From assembly GCF_024170465.1 (NCBI RefSeq), contig NZ_JALJYF010000001.1:1488001-1552000 (forward strand): 64,000 bases of DNA. Reading direction: 5' to 3'. Below, in pieces: positions 1 to 8,743 of this stretch; the stretch's first letter is position 1; every line of letters starts with the position of its first letter. A program made the position numbers and the translations under genes. The notes beneath the pieces were generated by a model. The model ran no database searches. It was given only the letters and a program-made list of their open reading frames with translations, and had not been told where the DNA came from. The stretch comes from Natronospira proteinivora. Lineage in GTDB: Bacteria > Pseudomonadota > Gammaproteobacteria > Natronospirales > Natronospiraceae.

Positions 1-236
1 GGAAAATCGCCCTCCCGGCCCTGCCCGTCCCCACCATGACAGGCCATGCAATTGGCTTCGTAGAGGGTATAACCGAGCTCATGCCCTTCCAGGCCTTCCT
101 CCACAGCGTGTTCACCCCGCTCTCCATCCGCAATGAAAAGGGCGTAACCCACAATCCCGGCCACCACACTCACTGCCAGAACCACGATACTGAGCAACGT
201 ACTGTTTCCCTTCACTCTATGCCTTGGGTACTGCAT
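1..236 (-). CDS. Membrane-anchored c-type cytochrome, N-terminal part (partial)
   Basis: The reading frame starts at ATG 236 and runs off the left edge, leaving about 78 residues. It begins with a short basic stretch and one hydrophobic segment (about residues 14-35), which would export or anchor the protein, followed by a periplasmic part with the heme-binding motif CMACH. C-x-x-C-H followed by GGDG is typical of class I cytochrome c. A good Shine-Dalgarno (AAGAGG) precedes the ATG. It lies 26 bp downstream of the two-helix membrane protein gene and is probably cotranscribed with it. The electron-transfer partner cannot be told from this fragment. Confidence 0.8.
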   Translation of the reverse strand, partial: MQYPRHRVKGNSTLLSIVVLAVSVVAGIVGYALFIADGERGEHAVEEGLEGHELGYTLYEANCMACHGGDGQGREGDF

Positions 237-262
237 GGTCGAAAAAAACCTCTTGCCGTCAA

Positions 263-1072
263 TCAAGCCTCATCCAGCCCGGCCTCAGCGTCACTACCCA
301 CCTGTTCACCCAGACTGGCGGACTCCGAATAGCCCTGCCGTTTCAAGCTGTTCAAGGCCTGGATGATCTCATTGAGACTGACCACTACGCCCAGGCGGCC
401 CGCCTGCCTATAATGGTCCCGGCTGTCCGAAAAACGCTCACCTTTCTGGTATTGGCGAATATGGGAACACACATCCTTGAGCCGGGTATGCAGCTGGATC
501 AAGGCAGAGACCAGATCGGGGTCCATGTACTCGGAGTACTTCATATTAATGATTTCCCAGAGATCATTGGCCTTATCATTGAACCAGCTATAGGCATTGT
601 CCGTGAACAGGGAGTTCTCCTGTAGCTCAGCCAGCAAATCATCACCTTCCAACGTGGCCATGCGATCGAGAAAACGGCCTCTTTCGCTGCGCGCGCGCTC
701 AACTCGCTCATGGGTGGATGCACCCGCTGCCGGGTCGGGATTGAAATGAAATACACGGGTGGTGACACCATCCCTTAGGCGGTTCACGTTTCGCCGGATC
801 AGATAATCCACATGCGCTCGAACCACCCGCCAGCGCTTGTCCTTGGCTCGAACCAGCAAGGTGTCGATAATAAACAGTGTAAATGCCGCCCCCAGCAACT
901 CGGTAAACAGCCCCAGGGTCAATTCCTCATGCACTTCCTGGATAAACCAGAGCAATGTCATGGTGAAAAAGATGGCAAGATAAACCGCCAGGGGGATTTC
1001 AGAACGGCTGAAGAAGGAGAATCGCCCTCTATCGGGTTTACCCTGCTCTGTCTCAATGGACTCATCGCTCAT
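263..1072 (-). CDS. Conserved hypothetical two-helix membrane protein
   Basis: 269 residues with two adjacent hydrophobic segments near residues 28-45 and 55-72. A long, charged, probably cytoplasmic helical region follows (residues 75-269). I do not recognise a named domain; the arrangement resembles small inner-membrane proteins of unknown function. It sits between a secreted serine hydrolase gene (36 bp upstream) and a cytochrome c gene (26 bp downstream) on the same strand, so an operon is likely. No catalytic motif is apparent. Confidence 0.75.
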   Translation of the reverse strand: MSDESIETEQGKPDRGRFSFFSRSEIPLAVYLAIFFTMTLLWFIQEVHEELTLGLFTELLGAAFTLFIIDTLLVRAKDKRWRVVRAHVDYLIRRNVNRLRDGVTTRVFHFNPDPAAGASTHERVERARSERGRFLDRMATLEGDDLLAELQENSLFTDNAYSWFNDKANDLWEIINMKYSEYMDPDLVSALIQLHTRLKDVCSHIRQYQKGERFSDSRDHYRQAGRLGVVVSLNEIIQALNSLKRQGYSESASLGEQVGSDAEAGLDEA

Positions 1073-1108
1073 GAGCGACTCCTTAAAAAGGGGACATCAG
1101 GTTGGGAA

Positions 1109-2485
1109 TCATTGGGGTCGACCATCCAACTCATAGGGCCCCTGACTGAATGCCAACCCGGTAATACGGCCTTCCTCGTTCCGAAGGAATCGAATCTCAA
1201 GATCGATATCCTCCCGGACAAAGCGTTCATCGCCTACATAATCCATCTCCACAGCCGGCTGTTCCTGCTGCGGGGTAGACGCTTGCAAGTAGAGGGTCCC
1301 ATCCTCCCCGAACAGACGCAAAACCATATCCATAAAGGGGCCATCGTCATCATAAAGGGCGTATTCACCCTCGAAGTCGGACAAGGGCGGCCGATCCTCG
1401 GATGCCGTTGGGCGTGGGCTGGGGGTGCGCATCTCGACCTCCGGATCCAGAAGGTGGAGTGCCAGATCGGTCAGCCCGCCCTGCGTGGCAAGCCCGGTAT
1501 CGGCCAGAACGACTACCCCTACGCCCCGCTCCCGGTCAATGGCCAGTTCTGCTGTCATGCCGGCAGTGCCCCCATTGTGAAAGAGGATGCTGCGATCGTT
1601 GAACGGTAACAACAACCATCCCCAGGCCATATCCTGATCACTGGGCGAGGCAAGCTGCTCATGGCTTGTGCGAATGGCCTTTCCGAGAGATCCATCCGGG
1701 GCATGGAGATTGGCCTGAGTAAAACGAATCATATCTTCCAGGCTGGCGCGCACCCCGCCCACGCCGGCAAGATTGTCGGAAAATCCCCAGGGAGTGACCG
1801 AATTGCCTAACTGATCGTGGCCTTGCACCACCGGGCCATCCAGGCTGGTGGCGGCCATTTCCAATGGTGAAAAAATATGCTCATCCAGCAGCGTCTGGAA
1901 ACCCTCGCCACTGCGGTGGGTGATGGCCAGGGTCAGCAGCATGGCGCCAAAGTTGGAATACTCGAATGCTTCCCCGGGTGGCCGCGTGAGCTCCGTATCC
2001 GCCAACAGGGACAAGAGGGTATCGGCGTCCATATCCGCATAGGGATCATGGGGATCACTCATGAGCATATCGGAGGGCAGGCGGGGCAAACCCGATTCAT
2101 GGGTCAGCAGGTGGCGGATGCGGATAGGCTCATCATCGTAACGAGGCACCGAGGCCCCGTCCGGCAGCAAATCCTCGACGGGCTCATCAATAGCCAGCGC
2201 CCCTTCTTCGGCCAAGGCAGCCACCACAACACCCTGCATGGCCTTGCTCACCGAACCGATTTCAAAGCGGGATTCAAGGTCCAGCGTCCGCCCGGCTTCA
2301 TCGTCGGCGCAGGCGGTGGCCCATTCCACCGTCTCCGACACCCGCGCCGCCACCAGGCAAGCACCGGAGCGGTCGCCACCAATCCGCTCTTCCAGCACCG
2401 ACTGCAAGTCCGAATCGGCCTTGCCCGAAACGGGTAGTAACAATGTGCTCATCAACAATACCTTCCATCCCAGACTGGATTTCAT
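1109..2485 (-). CDS. Secreted serine hydrolase, beta-lactamase class C / penicillin-binding-protein fold
   Basis: 458 residues. The start at 2485 is chosen because a signal peptide begins there (MKSSLGWKVLL...VSGKA) and GGGGGAG lies just upstream; the frame is open further upstream but that part is not protein-like. The catalytic signatures of the family are present: S-x-x-K in GSVSKAMQ, Y-x-N in FEYSNFG, and an H-x-G-like HNGGTAG near the C-terminal end of the catalytic domain. A C-terminal extension of about 100 residues looks like the lipocalin-like tail found in many of these hydrolases. Probably a periplasmic esterase or D-aminopeptidase rather than a resistance enzyme; the substrate is unknown. 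Confidence 0.85.
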   Translation of the reverse strand: MKSSLGWKVLLMSTLLLPVSGKADSDLQSVLEERIGGDRSGACLVAARVSETVEWATACADDEAGRTLDLESRFEIGSVSKAMQGVVVAALAEEGALAIDEPVEDLLPDGASVPRYDDEPIRIRHLLTHESGLPRLPSDMLMSDPHDPYADMDADTLLSLLADTELTRPPGEAFEYSNFGAMLLTLAITHRSGEGFQTLLDEHIFSPLEMAATSLDGPVVQGHDQLGNSVTPWGFSDNLAGVGGVRASLEDMIRFTQANLHAPDGSLGKAIRTSHEQLASPSDQDMAWGWLLLPFNDRSILFHNGGTAGMTAELAIDRERGVGVVVLADTGLATQGGLTDLALHLLDPEVEMRTPSPRPTASEDRPPLSDFEGEYALYDDDGPFMDMVLRLFGEDGTLYLQASTPQQEQPAVEMDYVGDERFVREDIDLEIRFLRNEEGRITGLAFSQGPYELDGRPQ

Positions 2486-2752
2486 TTTCACTCCCCCGAT
2501 ATCAACCCACTCTAACAAGGCCCCAATCTTAGCGCCGTCGTTAAAGCAATGCAGCGCGATGTGACAAAGCCCCGATGCTATCGCACGAAGCAGCCCAAAC
2601 TTGACATGAAATGGCCCAACGGCTGGCCTTGTTCGAGCTGACGAGCGGGCCACAGCGACACATACGAAAACCGCCCCGATGCCAGAAAGCACCGGAGCGG
2701 TTTCAGGACAGTGCCCGCCGCAGCCGGGCAAAGTGAACCGTCCACTTCAGTG

Positions 2753-3283
2753 TTACCACATGCGGGACAGTACATCCTGTTTTTCGGGATCCCGGCGACG
2801 CCAAATGGCCATGGCCGCATGACCGATGATCAGGGAAAACAGGAGATAGCCCGCCCAGCTGTGGAACAGGGTTGCCGGTGCCATCATCCAATCAATTGAA
2901 TCGCCCTCGAAGCCCGGAAACAGCGGAATACCGAAGGGCTCAAAGGCACGGCCTGAACCATACTGCCGGAGCAGAGCCAGGAAGGGGATGACAATCATGA
3001 GCAGGTAAAGGGTGATATGTCCCAGCTTGGCCGGCAAACTTACCGACGGTGGGCGACGGGAGAGATTGGCCAACGCCCAGACACCGCGCAGCAGCACCAA
3101 CAGGAAGATCAGCAAACCGGTCTCCCGATGCGTGCCCCAGAAAAAACCGTACAGGGCGGACTCGTCATCGAAAAATACTCGAGCCAGCACCGTGAGCAGC
3201 TGCCAGAGAATCACCAGCCCCATCCCCCAATGGAGGACACGGCTGACGGTTCCATATCGTTCCGTATTATCCCAAGTCTGCAT
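2753..3283 (-). CDS. Cytochrome b561 family protein
   Basis: 176 residues with four predicted membrane helices and conserved histidines (RVLHWGMG near residue 20, the TLFHSWAG segment, GHAAMA near the C-terminus) suited to binding two b hemes. The start at 3283 is fixed by a perfect AGGAGG 7 nt upstream. The family moves electrons between quinol and periplasmic acceptors in the inner membrane. It is downstream of a lipoprotein peptidase gene and upstream of a serine hydrolase. The specific redox partner is not evident. Confidence 0.88.
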   Translation of the reverse strand: MQTWDNTERYGTVSRVLHWGMGLVILWQLLTVLARVFFDDESALYGFFWGTHRETGLLIFLLVLLRGVWALANLSRRPPSVSLPAKLGHITLYLLMIVIPFLALLRQYGSGRAFEPFGIPLFPGFEGDSIDWMMAPATLFHSWAGYLLFSLIIGHAAMAIWRRRDPEKQDVLSRMW

Positions 3284-3350
3284 TGACCGCCTCCTTAGCA
3301 AGAGAACACGGATAACAGCATAGTTGATGGGCCCATGATTATCATAATCT

Positions 3351-5798
3351 TTAACGCAGGGCCGCATCGATGCGACGGCGACTGTCCTCCAGATGAATCC
3401 GGGTCATTCGGTCGGCCGCACCCACCTCCAGGGTCTGGTCGATCTTTTCGCCGAGCTGCTGTAGCTGTTCGCGAACCAGTGGCCGGATATCGGACTGGCT
3501 GATATGCAGGTCGGCATTGAGGGGCGGATCGTCATTGCTGCTCACCCGCAGGTTGCCGGAGGCCGGCGGCTGCCAGTGCTCGGACTCGGCCTGATGCATC
3601 AGATAATGGGCCTGTTCCAGCCAGGCTCGCTGCATATTGCGCCGCCAGGTATCGATTTCCTGATTCTCATAAACCTCCCGCCAGACCATCTCCCGGGCGT
3701 CATCCAGCATCTCGGCCGGGTGATACGTCTCATCCCCCAGAAAGGCCTCGTGCTCGATCATTCGGGCCAGACGGGCATGATTCAGCAAACGTTGCACGGC
3801 CAGCTCCTGGTAAGCCCGGATCCGTTCCACCGCGCCGGCATGTTCCAGGCGTCTCAGCATGTCCATGTCCAGCGCCCACTCTGGGGTCTGCAGGACGTGC
3901 TCGTCGATAAAGGCCATGGCCTTGCGCTGGTAATCGGCATCGATAGGCGTATAGACCGGGCCTTCTTCACCAAAACGCTTGTGGTGGGTCCAGGAACCGC
4001 CCACGGCGGCCGCAGCGTGCTCGGCATAGCGATTCCACTGGGTCAGATTCTGCAGGTAATGGGTTTCCAGTTCGTAGTAATCATCACCTTCGCTCAGGAC
4101 CCAGTCCATCAGTTCCTCGGTGGCGGTACGCAGATTCCGCATGCCGTATTCGGCCGCTTTCACCGGGTCATCGGAAATCCCCTCGGTCATGCGGTAGGGA
4201 TCCCATTCCACATCCATGCCGAACTGCGGATGGGCGGAACGGAACCAGGGCTTGTCTGCCCGTTCCACGATCCAGCGGTTCAGGGTCTCGAACTCGTCTT
4301 GGGCGGTCTCGGCCTCGGGGATGGGGCGATAGCCCCACATAATGGCGAACTTGTCCCAGAGTCCGACGCGACGTTCCGGTGGCACCCCATCGCCGGGCTG
4401 GGCCACGTAATTGTAGCGGGTTCGGCCCACTGAGGAGGCCGAGTGCCCCATTTCCTCCACGAAGTCCGGCGAGCGCAGCTTGTCCACGGGATAAACAAAA
4501 TTCGCCCGCTGGTTATGGGGCAGGCCCATGGCATGGGCCATCTCATGGGAGACCACATACCGCAGAGCCTCGCCCATGTCCTCCTCGGACAGCTCCGTGG
4601 TACGAAAGCGCGGGTTGGCCGTGGCCACCTGGGAAACCAGCCACCAGCGCAGCCGTTCTTCCAGGCCGTGATACATATTCATGTGACCACGCAGCACTTC
4701 ACCGGAACGCGGGTCCACCACATCGCCACCGGCATTGGCCGAGCGCACCGGTGTGGCCACATAGCGGATCACGTTATAGCGGGCATCCAGGAGGCTGAAT
4801 TCAGGATCCTCTTCCTCTGTGGGGGCCACTTTCACATCCACCGCATTCTTGAAGCCGGCCTTCTCGAAAGCATCCTCCCACTCCATGATTCCGGCCTTGA
4901 AATAGGGAATCCATTTCTCCGGGGTGGCCGGGTCGATGTACCAGACAATGGGCTCTTTGGGTTCCACCAGCTCACCCCGCTCAAACGCTTCCCTATCCTT
5001 GGGCTCCATGCGGTAGCGGCGCAGGTACTGATGGGGGCGTACGCCCTGGAAGTCCCGGGAGTAGTCCGTCTGAGTCACTGTAATGTAGGTTACCCGCTCG
5101 TCGGCCAGACGCGGCATCATGGGCTCTTCGGGCAACAGGATCATGGAATGGTTGATCTCGAAAGAGACCGTCCCGCCCCGTTCATTGGAGGGCGGATTTT
5201 CCGCGTCATAGCTGCGCACCGCCCGTATCTCGATATTCTCCGGAAAGGCCCGGGCAAACTCCAACCAGCTCCGATCCCCATCAAAGGCCTGGACGCCGAG
5301 ATCGGCCCGCCGCTCACGCGGGAAGGAAAAGGCGGGGTGATCGTCGAGATAGAGTTCACTCACATCGACAACCGTGCTGCCATCACGGTCCATTTCCACC
5401 GGAAAGCTGGCAATCACCGGAGCGAAATTGGAGTTTTGAACCGCCAGATCCAGTGGCGTGCCCTCATCCGCCGTATTGCTGTAGGACTGGGTCCGCAAAT
5501 AGACCCGGTCACCCCGCCGCTCCCACTGCACCACCATATTGGCGGTCATGCGGTCGCCGCCCCCACGGGCCGCCAGCCCCTCCTGGGCCTTGGCATAACG
5601 GCTCATCACCGCCATGTCGCGCCCCAGCATCTCATCGGGAATTTCGAACAACACCCGCTCATCCAGGGTGTAGACATTGAACAGGCCTTCATCCAACTCA
5701 GCCGACTGCAGGTCTTGGGAAGTAAGCCTGTCATCAGAAACACAAGCAGTCAGAATCAATACTAGAAGAAGAGAAAAACAACGAGCGAAAACAGGCAT
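3351..5798 (-). CDS. Lipoprotein zinc metallopeptidase (DUF5117/DUF4953 family)
   Basis: 815 residues. The N-terminus is a lipoprotein signal peptide with lipobox LTAC (Cys19), so the protein is probably anchored in the outer membrane. A metzincin-type zinc site, HEMAHAMGLPH (H-E-x-x-H-x-x-G-x-x-H), lies near residue 418. The DUF5117 region precedes it and DUF4953-like sequence surrounds and follows it. AGAGGTGA precedes the ATG. Large secreted peptidases of this type are abundant in proteolytic aquatic gammaproteobacteria and Bacteroidetes. The following b561 gene starts 67 bp downstream. Confidence 0.85.
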   Translation of the reverse strand: MPVFARCFSLLLVLILTACVSDDRLTSQDLQSAELDEGLFNVYTLDERVLFEIPDEMLGRDMAVMSRYAKAQEGLAARGGGDRMTANMVVQWERRGDRVYLRTQSYSNTADEGTPLDLAVQNSNFAPVIASFPVEMDRDGSTVVDVSELYLDDHPAFSFPRERRADLGVQAFDGDRSWLEFARAFPENIEIRAVRSYDAENPPSNERGGTVSFEINHSMILLPEEPMMPRLADERVTYITVTQTDYSRDFQGVRPHQYLRRYRMEPKDREAFERGELVEPKEPIVWYIDPATPEKWIPYFKAGIMEWEDAFEKAGFKNAVDVKVAPTEEEDPEFSLLDARYNVIRYVATPVRSANAGGDVVDPRSGEVLRGHMNMYHGLEERLRWWLVSQVATANPRFRTTELSEEDMGEALRYVVSHEMAHAMGLPHNQRANFVYPVDKLRSPDFVEEMGHSASSVGRTRYNYVAQPGDGVPPERRVGLWDKFAIMWGYRPIPEAETAQDEFETLNRWIVERADKPWFRSAHPQFGMDVEWDPYRMTEGISDDPVKAAEYGMRNLRTATEELMDWVLSEGDDYYELETHYLQNLTQWNRYAEHAAAAVGGSWTHHKRFGEEGPVYTPIDADYQRKAMAFIDEHVLQTPEWALDMDMLRRLEHAGAVERIRAYQELAVQRLLNHARLARMIEHEAFLGDETYHPAEMLDDAREMVWREVYENQEIDTWRRNMQRAWLEQAHYLMHQAESEHWQPPASGNLRVSSNDDPPLNADLHISQSDIRPLVREQLQQLGEKIDQTLEVGAADRMTRIHLEDSRRRIDAALR

Positions 5799-6156
5799 GA
5801 AGTCACCTCTGGCAAGGCAGTTGGCATTGTCCTACAGCAGAGCGACTCATCCTGCAGCAAGGAATCGTACAGTGCAATCGAGGACAACCCCTCCGGACAC
5901 ATCATCAGAATACCTGCGCCCTTTTTCCTCCAATATCCAATGACATGCAGAGAAGCCACGGCCTCCCTTTCTAAGGATTTTTAACCCAATAACAATAATG
6001 TTATATTGTTTCATGGGAGGGGGCATAAAAAATGGGGACACTAGAGAACGAAGTAATCACTGAATTCCTGCCTTCCTCCTATGGACAGCTCAAGGTCGCC
6101 GTCCATCTAAAACTTTCATCTTCAAACAAATCACTTCTAAGGCAAGGAAGCATTTT
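5799..6156. other. Intergenic region between divergent genes
   Basis: About 358 bp separating the leftward peptidase gene from the rightward beta-roll gene; it must hold both promoters. It is noticeably A+T-richer between 5980 and 6030, with an imperfect inverted repeat around AACAATAATGTTATATTGTT (5990-6009). AAGGAAG precedes the ATG at 6157. No gene is evident. Confidence 0.5.
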
Positions 6157-7320
6157 ATGACTTCATTCGATTACACAGGAATAAAGACCTGGCTGTGCGC
6201 GCCATTTGCCATTGCCTTCGTACTTGGTTTCACAGCACCCGCATTCGCTACCACCGTACCCAACGAATTCCAGGCAGGGGAGGCCGCCAGCGCTGAAGAG
6301 GTGAATGCCAATTTCGAGGCGCTCGCTCAGGCTATCGGGAACCTCCAAAATGAACTGGATGCCGTCACCAGTGAGAACGAGACACTGACAGAGAAGGTTG
6401 AGGCCCTGGAGCAAGAGGTCGACCGCCTGGAGAGCTCCGTCAGCACGGTTGGGAACGAAGTAACAGTCCTGTCCGCCAACACAACGGACCAGGAGAACCG
6501 CCTCGCAGAGATCGAAAGCAGCGATCTATTCGCCATCGAAAACTTCCTGGTGGACCTGGAAAGCTTTTTGGATATCCATTTCGTGTCGCCAAGCGATACT
6601 GCGGTTGAGGGCCCGATCATTCGATTGACTGGCGCCAACTTACAGATCGTCAATCAGAGCCAAGAACAACGCACACCCGACGGTACCGGCAACCTGGTGG
6701 TTGGCTTCTCCGAGGCGCGGGAGTTCAACAATGCTCAACCGTTCTGCTCCCACGGAGACTATGACAACCAGGGCGACTGTGAAAACGAGGGTTATACCTG
6801 GGCTATTACCCACAACTCTGGCTCACACAACATCATTGGCGGCAACAAGGCTGCCTATTCAAGAACGGGTGGCCTTGTCGTCGGCTTAAACAATTCGGTG
6901 CACAGAGCCTATGCCAGCGTCACCGGCGGACAAGAGAACCGGGCCGGCGGCTATACCGCCACCGTCGCCACGGGGCGCCGAAACAAAGCCACCGGTGGTG
7001 GGGCCAGCGTCCTGTCCGGCTATTTCAACGAGGCAACCGGCCTTTACGCCACAGTCAACGGTGGTCGGGAAAACGTGGCCAATGGCCCGCATTCCACCGT
7101 CACCAGTGGTATGAGAAATCAAGCCAATGAGAGTTACTCCAGCGTTACCGGTGGCCATGAGAATCAAGCCGATGGGAGTCGTTCCACCATCACTGGCGGC
7201 CGGGACAATAGAACGACGGCTAGTTACAGCGTCATTAGCGGTGGCGAAGGGTGCGGCATGTATATTCAAGGAACATGGGGTGCAATCGATGACGATGGCG
7301 TGGCCTTGGGGGATTGCTAA
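6157..7320 (+). CDS. Secreted coiled-coil protein with YadA-head-like beta-roll repeats
   Basis: 387 residues: a signal peptide ending around AFA (residue 31), the common motif EFQAGEAASAEEVNANFEAL, a heptad-rich coiled coil (about residues 60-125), a middle globular part, then seven tandem 15-residue repeats (residues about 253-357; 45 bp each, 6913-7227) plus a partial eighth. The repeat consensus is roughly S/A-x-V-x-G-G-x-x-N-x-A-x-G-x-Y, the left-handed beta-roll type seen in heads of trimeric adhesins. There is no YadA-type C-terminal membrane anchor; it ends in a short Cys-containing tail. Surface adhesion or matrix function is inferred. The stop overlaps the start of the next gene. 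Confidence 0.8.
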   Translation: MTSFDYTGIKTWLCAPFAIAFVLGFTAPAFATTVPNEFQAGEAASAEEVNANFEALAQAIGNLQNELDAVTSENETLTEKVEALEQEVDRLESSVSTVGNEVTVLSANTTDQENRLAEIESSDLFAIENFLVDLESFLDIHFVSPSDTAVEGPIIRLTGANLQIVNQSQEQRTPDGTGNLVVGFSEAREFNNAQPFCSHGDYDNQGDCENEGYTWAITHNSGSHNIIGGNKAAYSRTGGLVVGLNNSVHRAYASVTGGQENRAGGYTATVATGRRNKATGGGASVLSGYFNEATGLYATVNGGRENVANGPHSTVTSGMRNQANESYSSVTGGHENQADGSRSTITGGRDNRTTASYSVISGGEGCGMYIQGTWGAIDDDGVALGDC

Positions 7321-7499
7321 TGAAACCGTCAAGCACAGAAGGCCCGAGAATAAGGCTGCTGGCCCTACTTTTCGTCCTAACACTGTTGCTGGGCGGCTGT
7401 TCCAGCGGCAGCGATGGTGGTAGTGACGGCCCGGATTCCGAAGCATCCACGGAATGTAGCTGGAATGAGTCGGACTGGGATGAATGCGACTGGGGCTAG
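7320..7499 (+). CDS. Tiny acidic lipoprotein translationally coupled to the beta-roll protein
   Basis: 59 residues starting at ATG 7320 in a TAATG overlap with the previous stop. It has a basic N-terminus, a Leu-rich stretch and lipobox LLGGC, then a short Gly/Ser/Asp-rich tail with repeated W, D and E residues (NESDWDECDWG). It looks like a small lipoprotein partner for the beta-roll protein. I know no family for it. It is followed at once by an intrinsic terminator, so the pair forms a two-gene operon. Confidence 0.65.
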   Translation: MKPSSTEGPRIRLLALLFVLTLLLGGCSSGSDGGSDGPDSEASTECSWNESDWDECDWG

Positions 7500-7522
7500 A
7501 AACACCGCTTTCCTACTCGTTA

Positions 7523-7547
7523 GGGGCGGCTTCCGCCGCCCCTTTTT
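7523..7547 (+). terminator. Intrinsic terminator of the beta-roll operon
   Basis: GGGGCGGC (7523-7530) pairs perfectly with GCCGCCCC (7535-7542), with a 4-nt loop and a following run of five T. Confidence 0.9.
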
Positions 7548-7578
7548 GCGAAGCCTCAGGGCATACAGGTATTCAGTC

Positions 7579-8292
7579 TTAGGGAACACCATCGATGGCC
7601 TGAGCAATCCAGTTTCTGGCCAATTGATTCACTTCTTCCGAATGGCGGCCACGGCTATCCACCGGCGGGCCGATACGGACCGTGATGGTGCCAGCCTGCT
7701 TGCGCCAGCCTTTGACCGGCCAGAAACGCCCGGAATCCACTGCGACAGGAACCACCGGGGCATCGGCCGCGCAAGCCAGGCGCGCACCCCCGCCCGCAAA
7801 CCGACCCAGCTCGCCAACGGGATTACGAACGCCTTCGGGGAAGAGGACAAGAGAGCGGCCCTGAGCCAGATGCGCCTTGCCCTGCTTTTCCACCATCTTC
7901 AAGGCACGACGGTTGGCCTTGCGGTCAATACCGATTTCCTCCAGTGCCCGCAGCGCCCAACCATAGAAAGGAATCCGGAACAGGGATCGCTTGATAACCC
8001 AGGACAGGCGCTGAGGGAAAATCGTTCGAAAGGCAACGGTTTCCCAGGCGGACTGGTGGTTGGAGAGGATCACGGCCGGTGTTTTCGGGAGATTCTCAAG
8101 ACCGATGACCCGGTGGCGGATACCCAAAGTCAACCATAGCCAGAATAAAACACAACAACACCAGAGGCGGGCCACATCCTCCCGCAGGCCATATGGCATG
8201 AACCACAAGGCCAGCACCAACAGTGCAAAAAAGGGCGTCATCAGCGCCACCCCGATGTGGAACAGCACAAAACGCAGCCCATCGAACATCAT
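7579..8292 (-). CDS. plsC: 1-acyl-sn-glycerol-3-phosphate acyltransferase (PlsC family)
   Basis: 237 residues from ATG 8292, chosen for the GAGGGAGA just upstream. Two N-terminal hydrophobic segments are followed by the acyltransferase blocks: NHQSAWE (H79-x4-E84, catalytic) and FPEGVRNP (acceptor phosphate binding) near residue 153. The enzyme transfers an acyl chain to lysophosphatidic acid at the inner membrane in phospholipid synthesis. The gene converges on the beta-roll operon. It may be one of several PlsC paralogues. Confidence 0.9.
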   Translation of the reverse strand: MMFDGLRFVLFHIGVALMTPFFALLVLALWFMPYGLREDVARLWCCCVLFWLWLTLGIRHRVIGLENLPKTPAVILSNHQSAWETVAFRTIFPQRLSWVIKRSLFRIPFYGWALRALEEIGIDRKANRRALKMVEKQGKAHLAQGRSLVLFPEGVRNPVGELGRFAGGGARLACAADAPVVPVAVDSGRFWPVKGWRKQAGTITVRIGPPVDSRGRHSEEVNQLARNWIAQAIDGVP

Positions 8293-8743
8293 TTCTCCCT
8301 CGTCATGGAAGCCGAGACCGGGCAAGCGTCAGGCATCGCCCTGAGACTCGCTTAAGTATCGGCCCCATTGTACATCTGGAGGAATGTGGATTTGTGGGCT
8401 TTTCCTGCCTCTGAAAGGCGAATAGCCCGAACTATTCGCGACGGATATGATAGAATTCGCGGCTTACTTTTGTCGCCCACCCTATTTCAGCGGGAAGTCC
8501 CTCCAGTGTAGACCCTGAAAATCTCACCTTTGTGATCGCCCCAGGTCACGGTTCTGGCCCTCAGCCCCAAGCTCGACCCCCAGGGCCAATCCAGTCCAAT
8601 CAACCTCATGGGCCGCCCAAGCACTACGCCCGACATACAAACAGGGCGAACGGTCCAACAATTCCATATGCAACGGCCAGCCTCTGGTGTGTCTGCCTCA
8701 CCAGGCCCCGTGATTTATAACCTCAGAACCCAAGAGATGTTCA
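8293..8743. other. Long intergenic region upstream of the SulP gene
   Basis: About 450 bp with no convincing gene. It contains an 8-bp inverted repeat GCGAATAG/CTATTCGC (8418-8425 and 8432-8439), followed by an A+T-rich TATGATAGAAT stretch (8445-8455) that could be a -10 region for the rightward SulP transcript. The remaining 250 bp leader holds nothing I recognise. Confidence 0.4.

Noticed and set aside
6913-7240. CRISPR array
   Set aside because: The 45-bp periodicity is a coding tandem repeat (15-residue units) with diverged sequence, with no spacer/repeat alternation.
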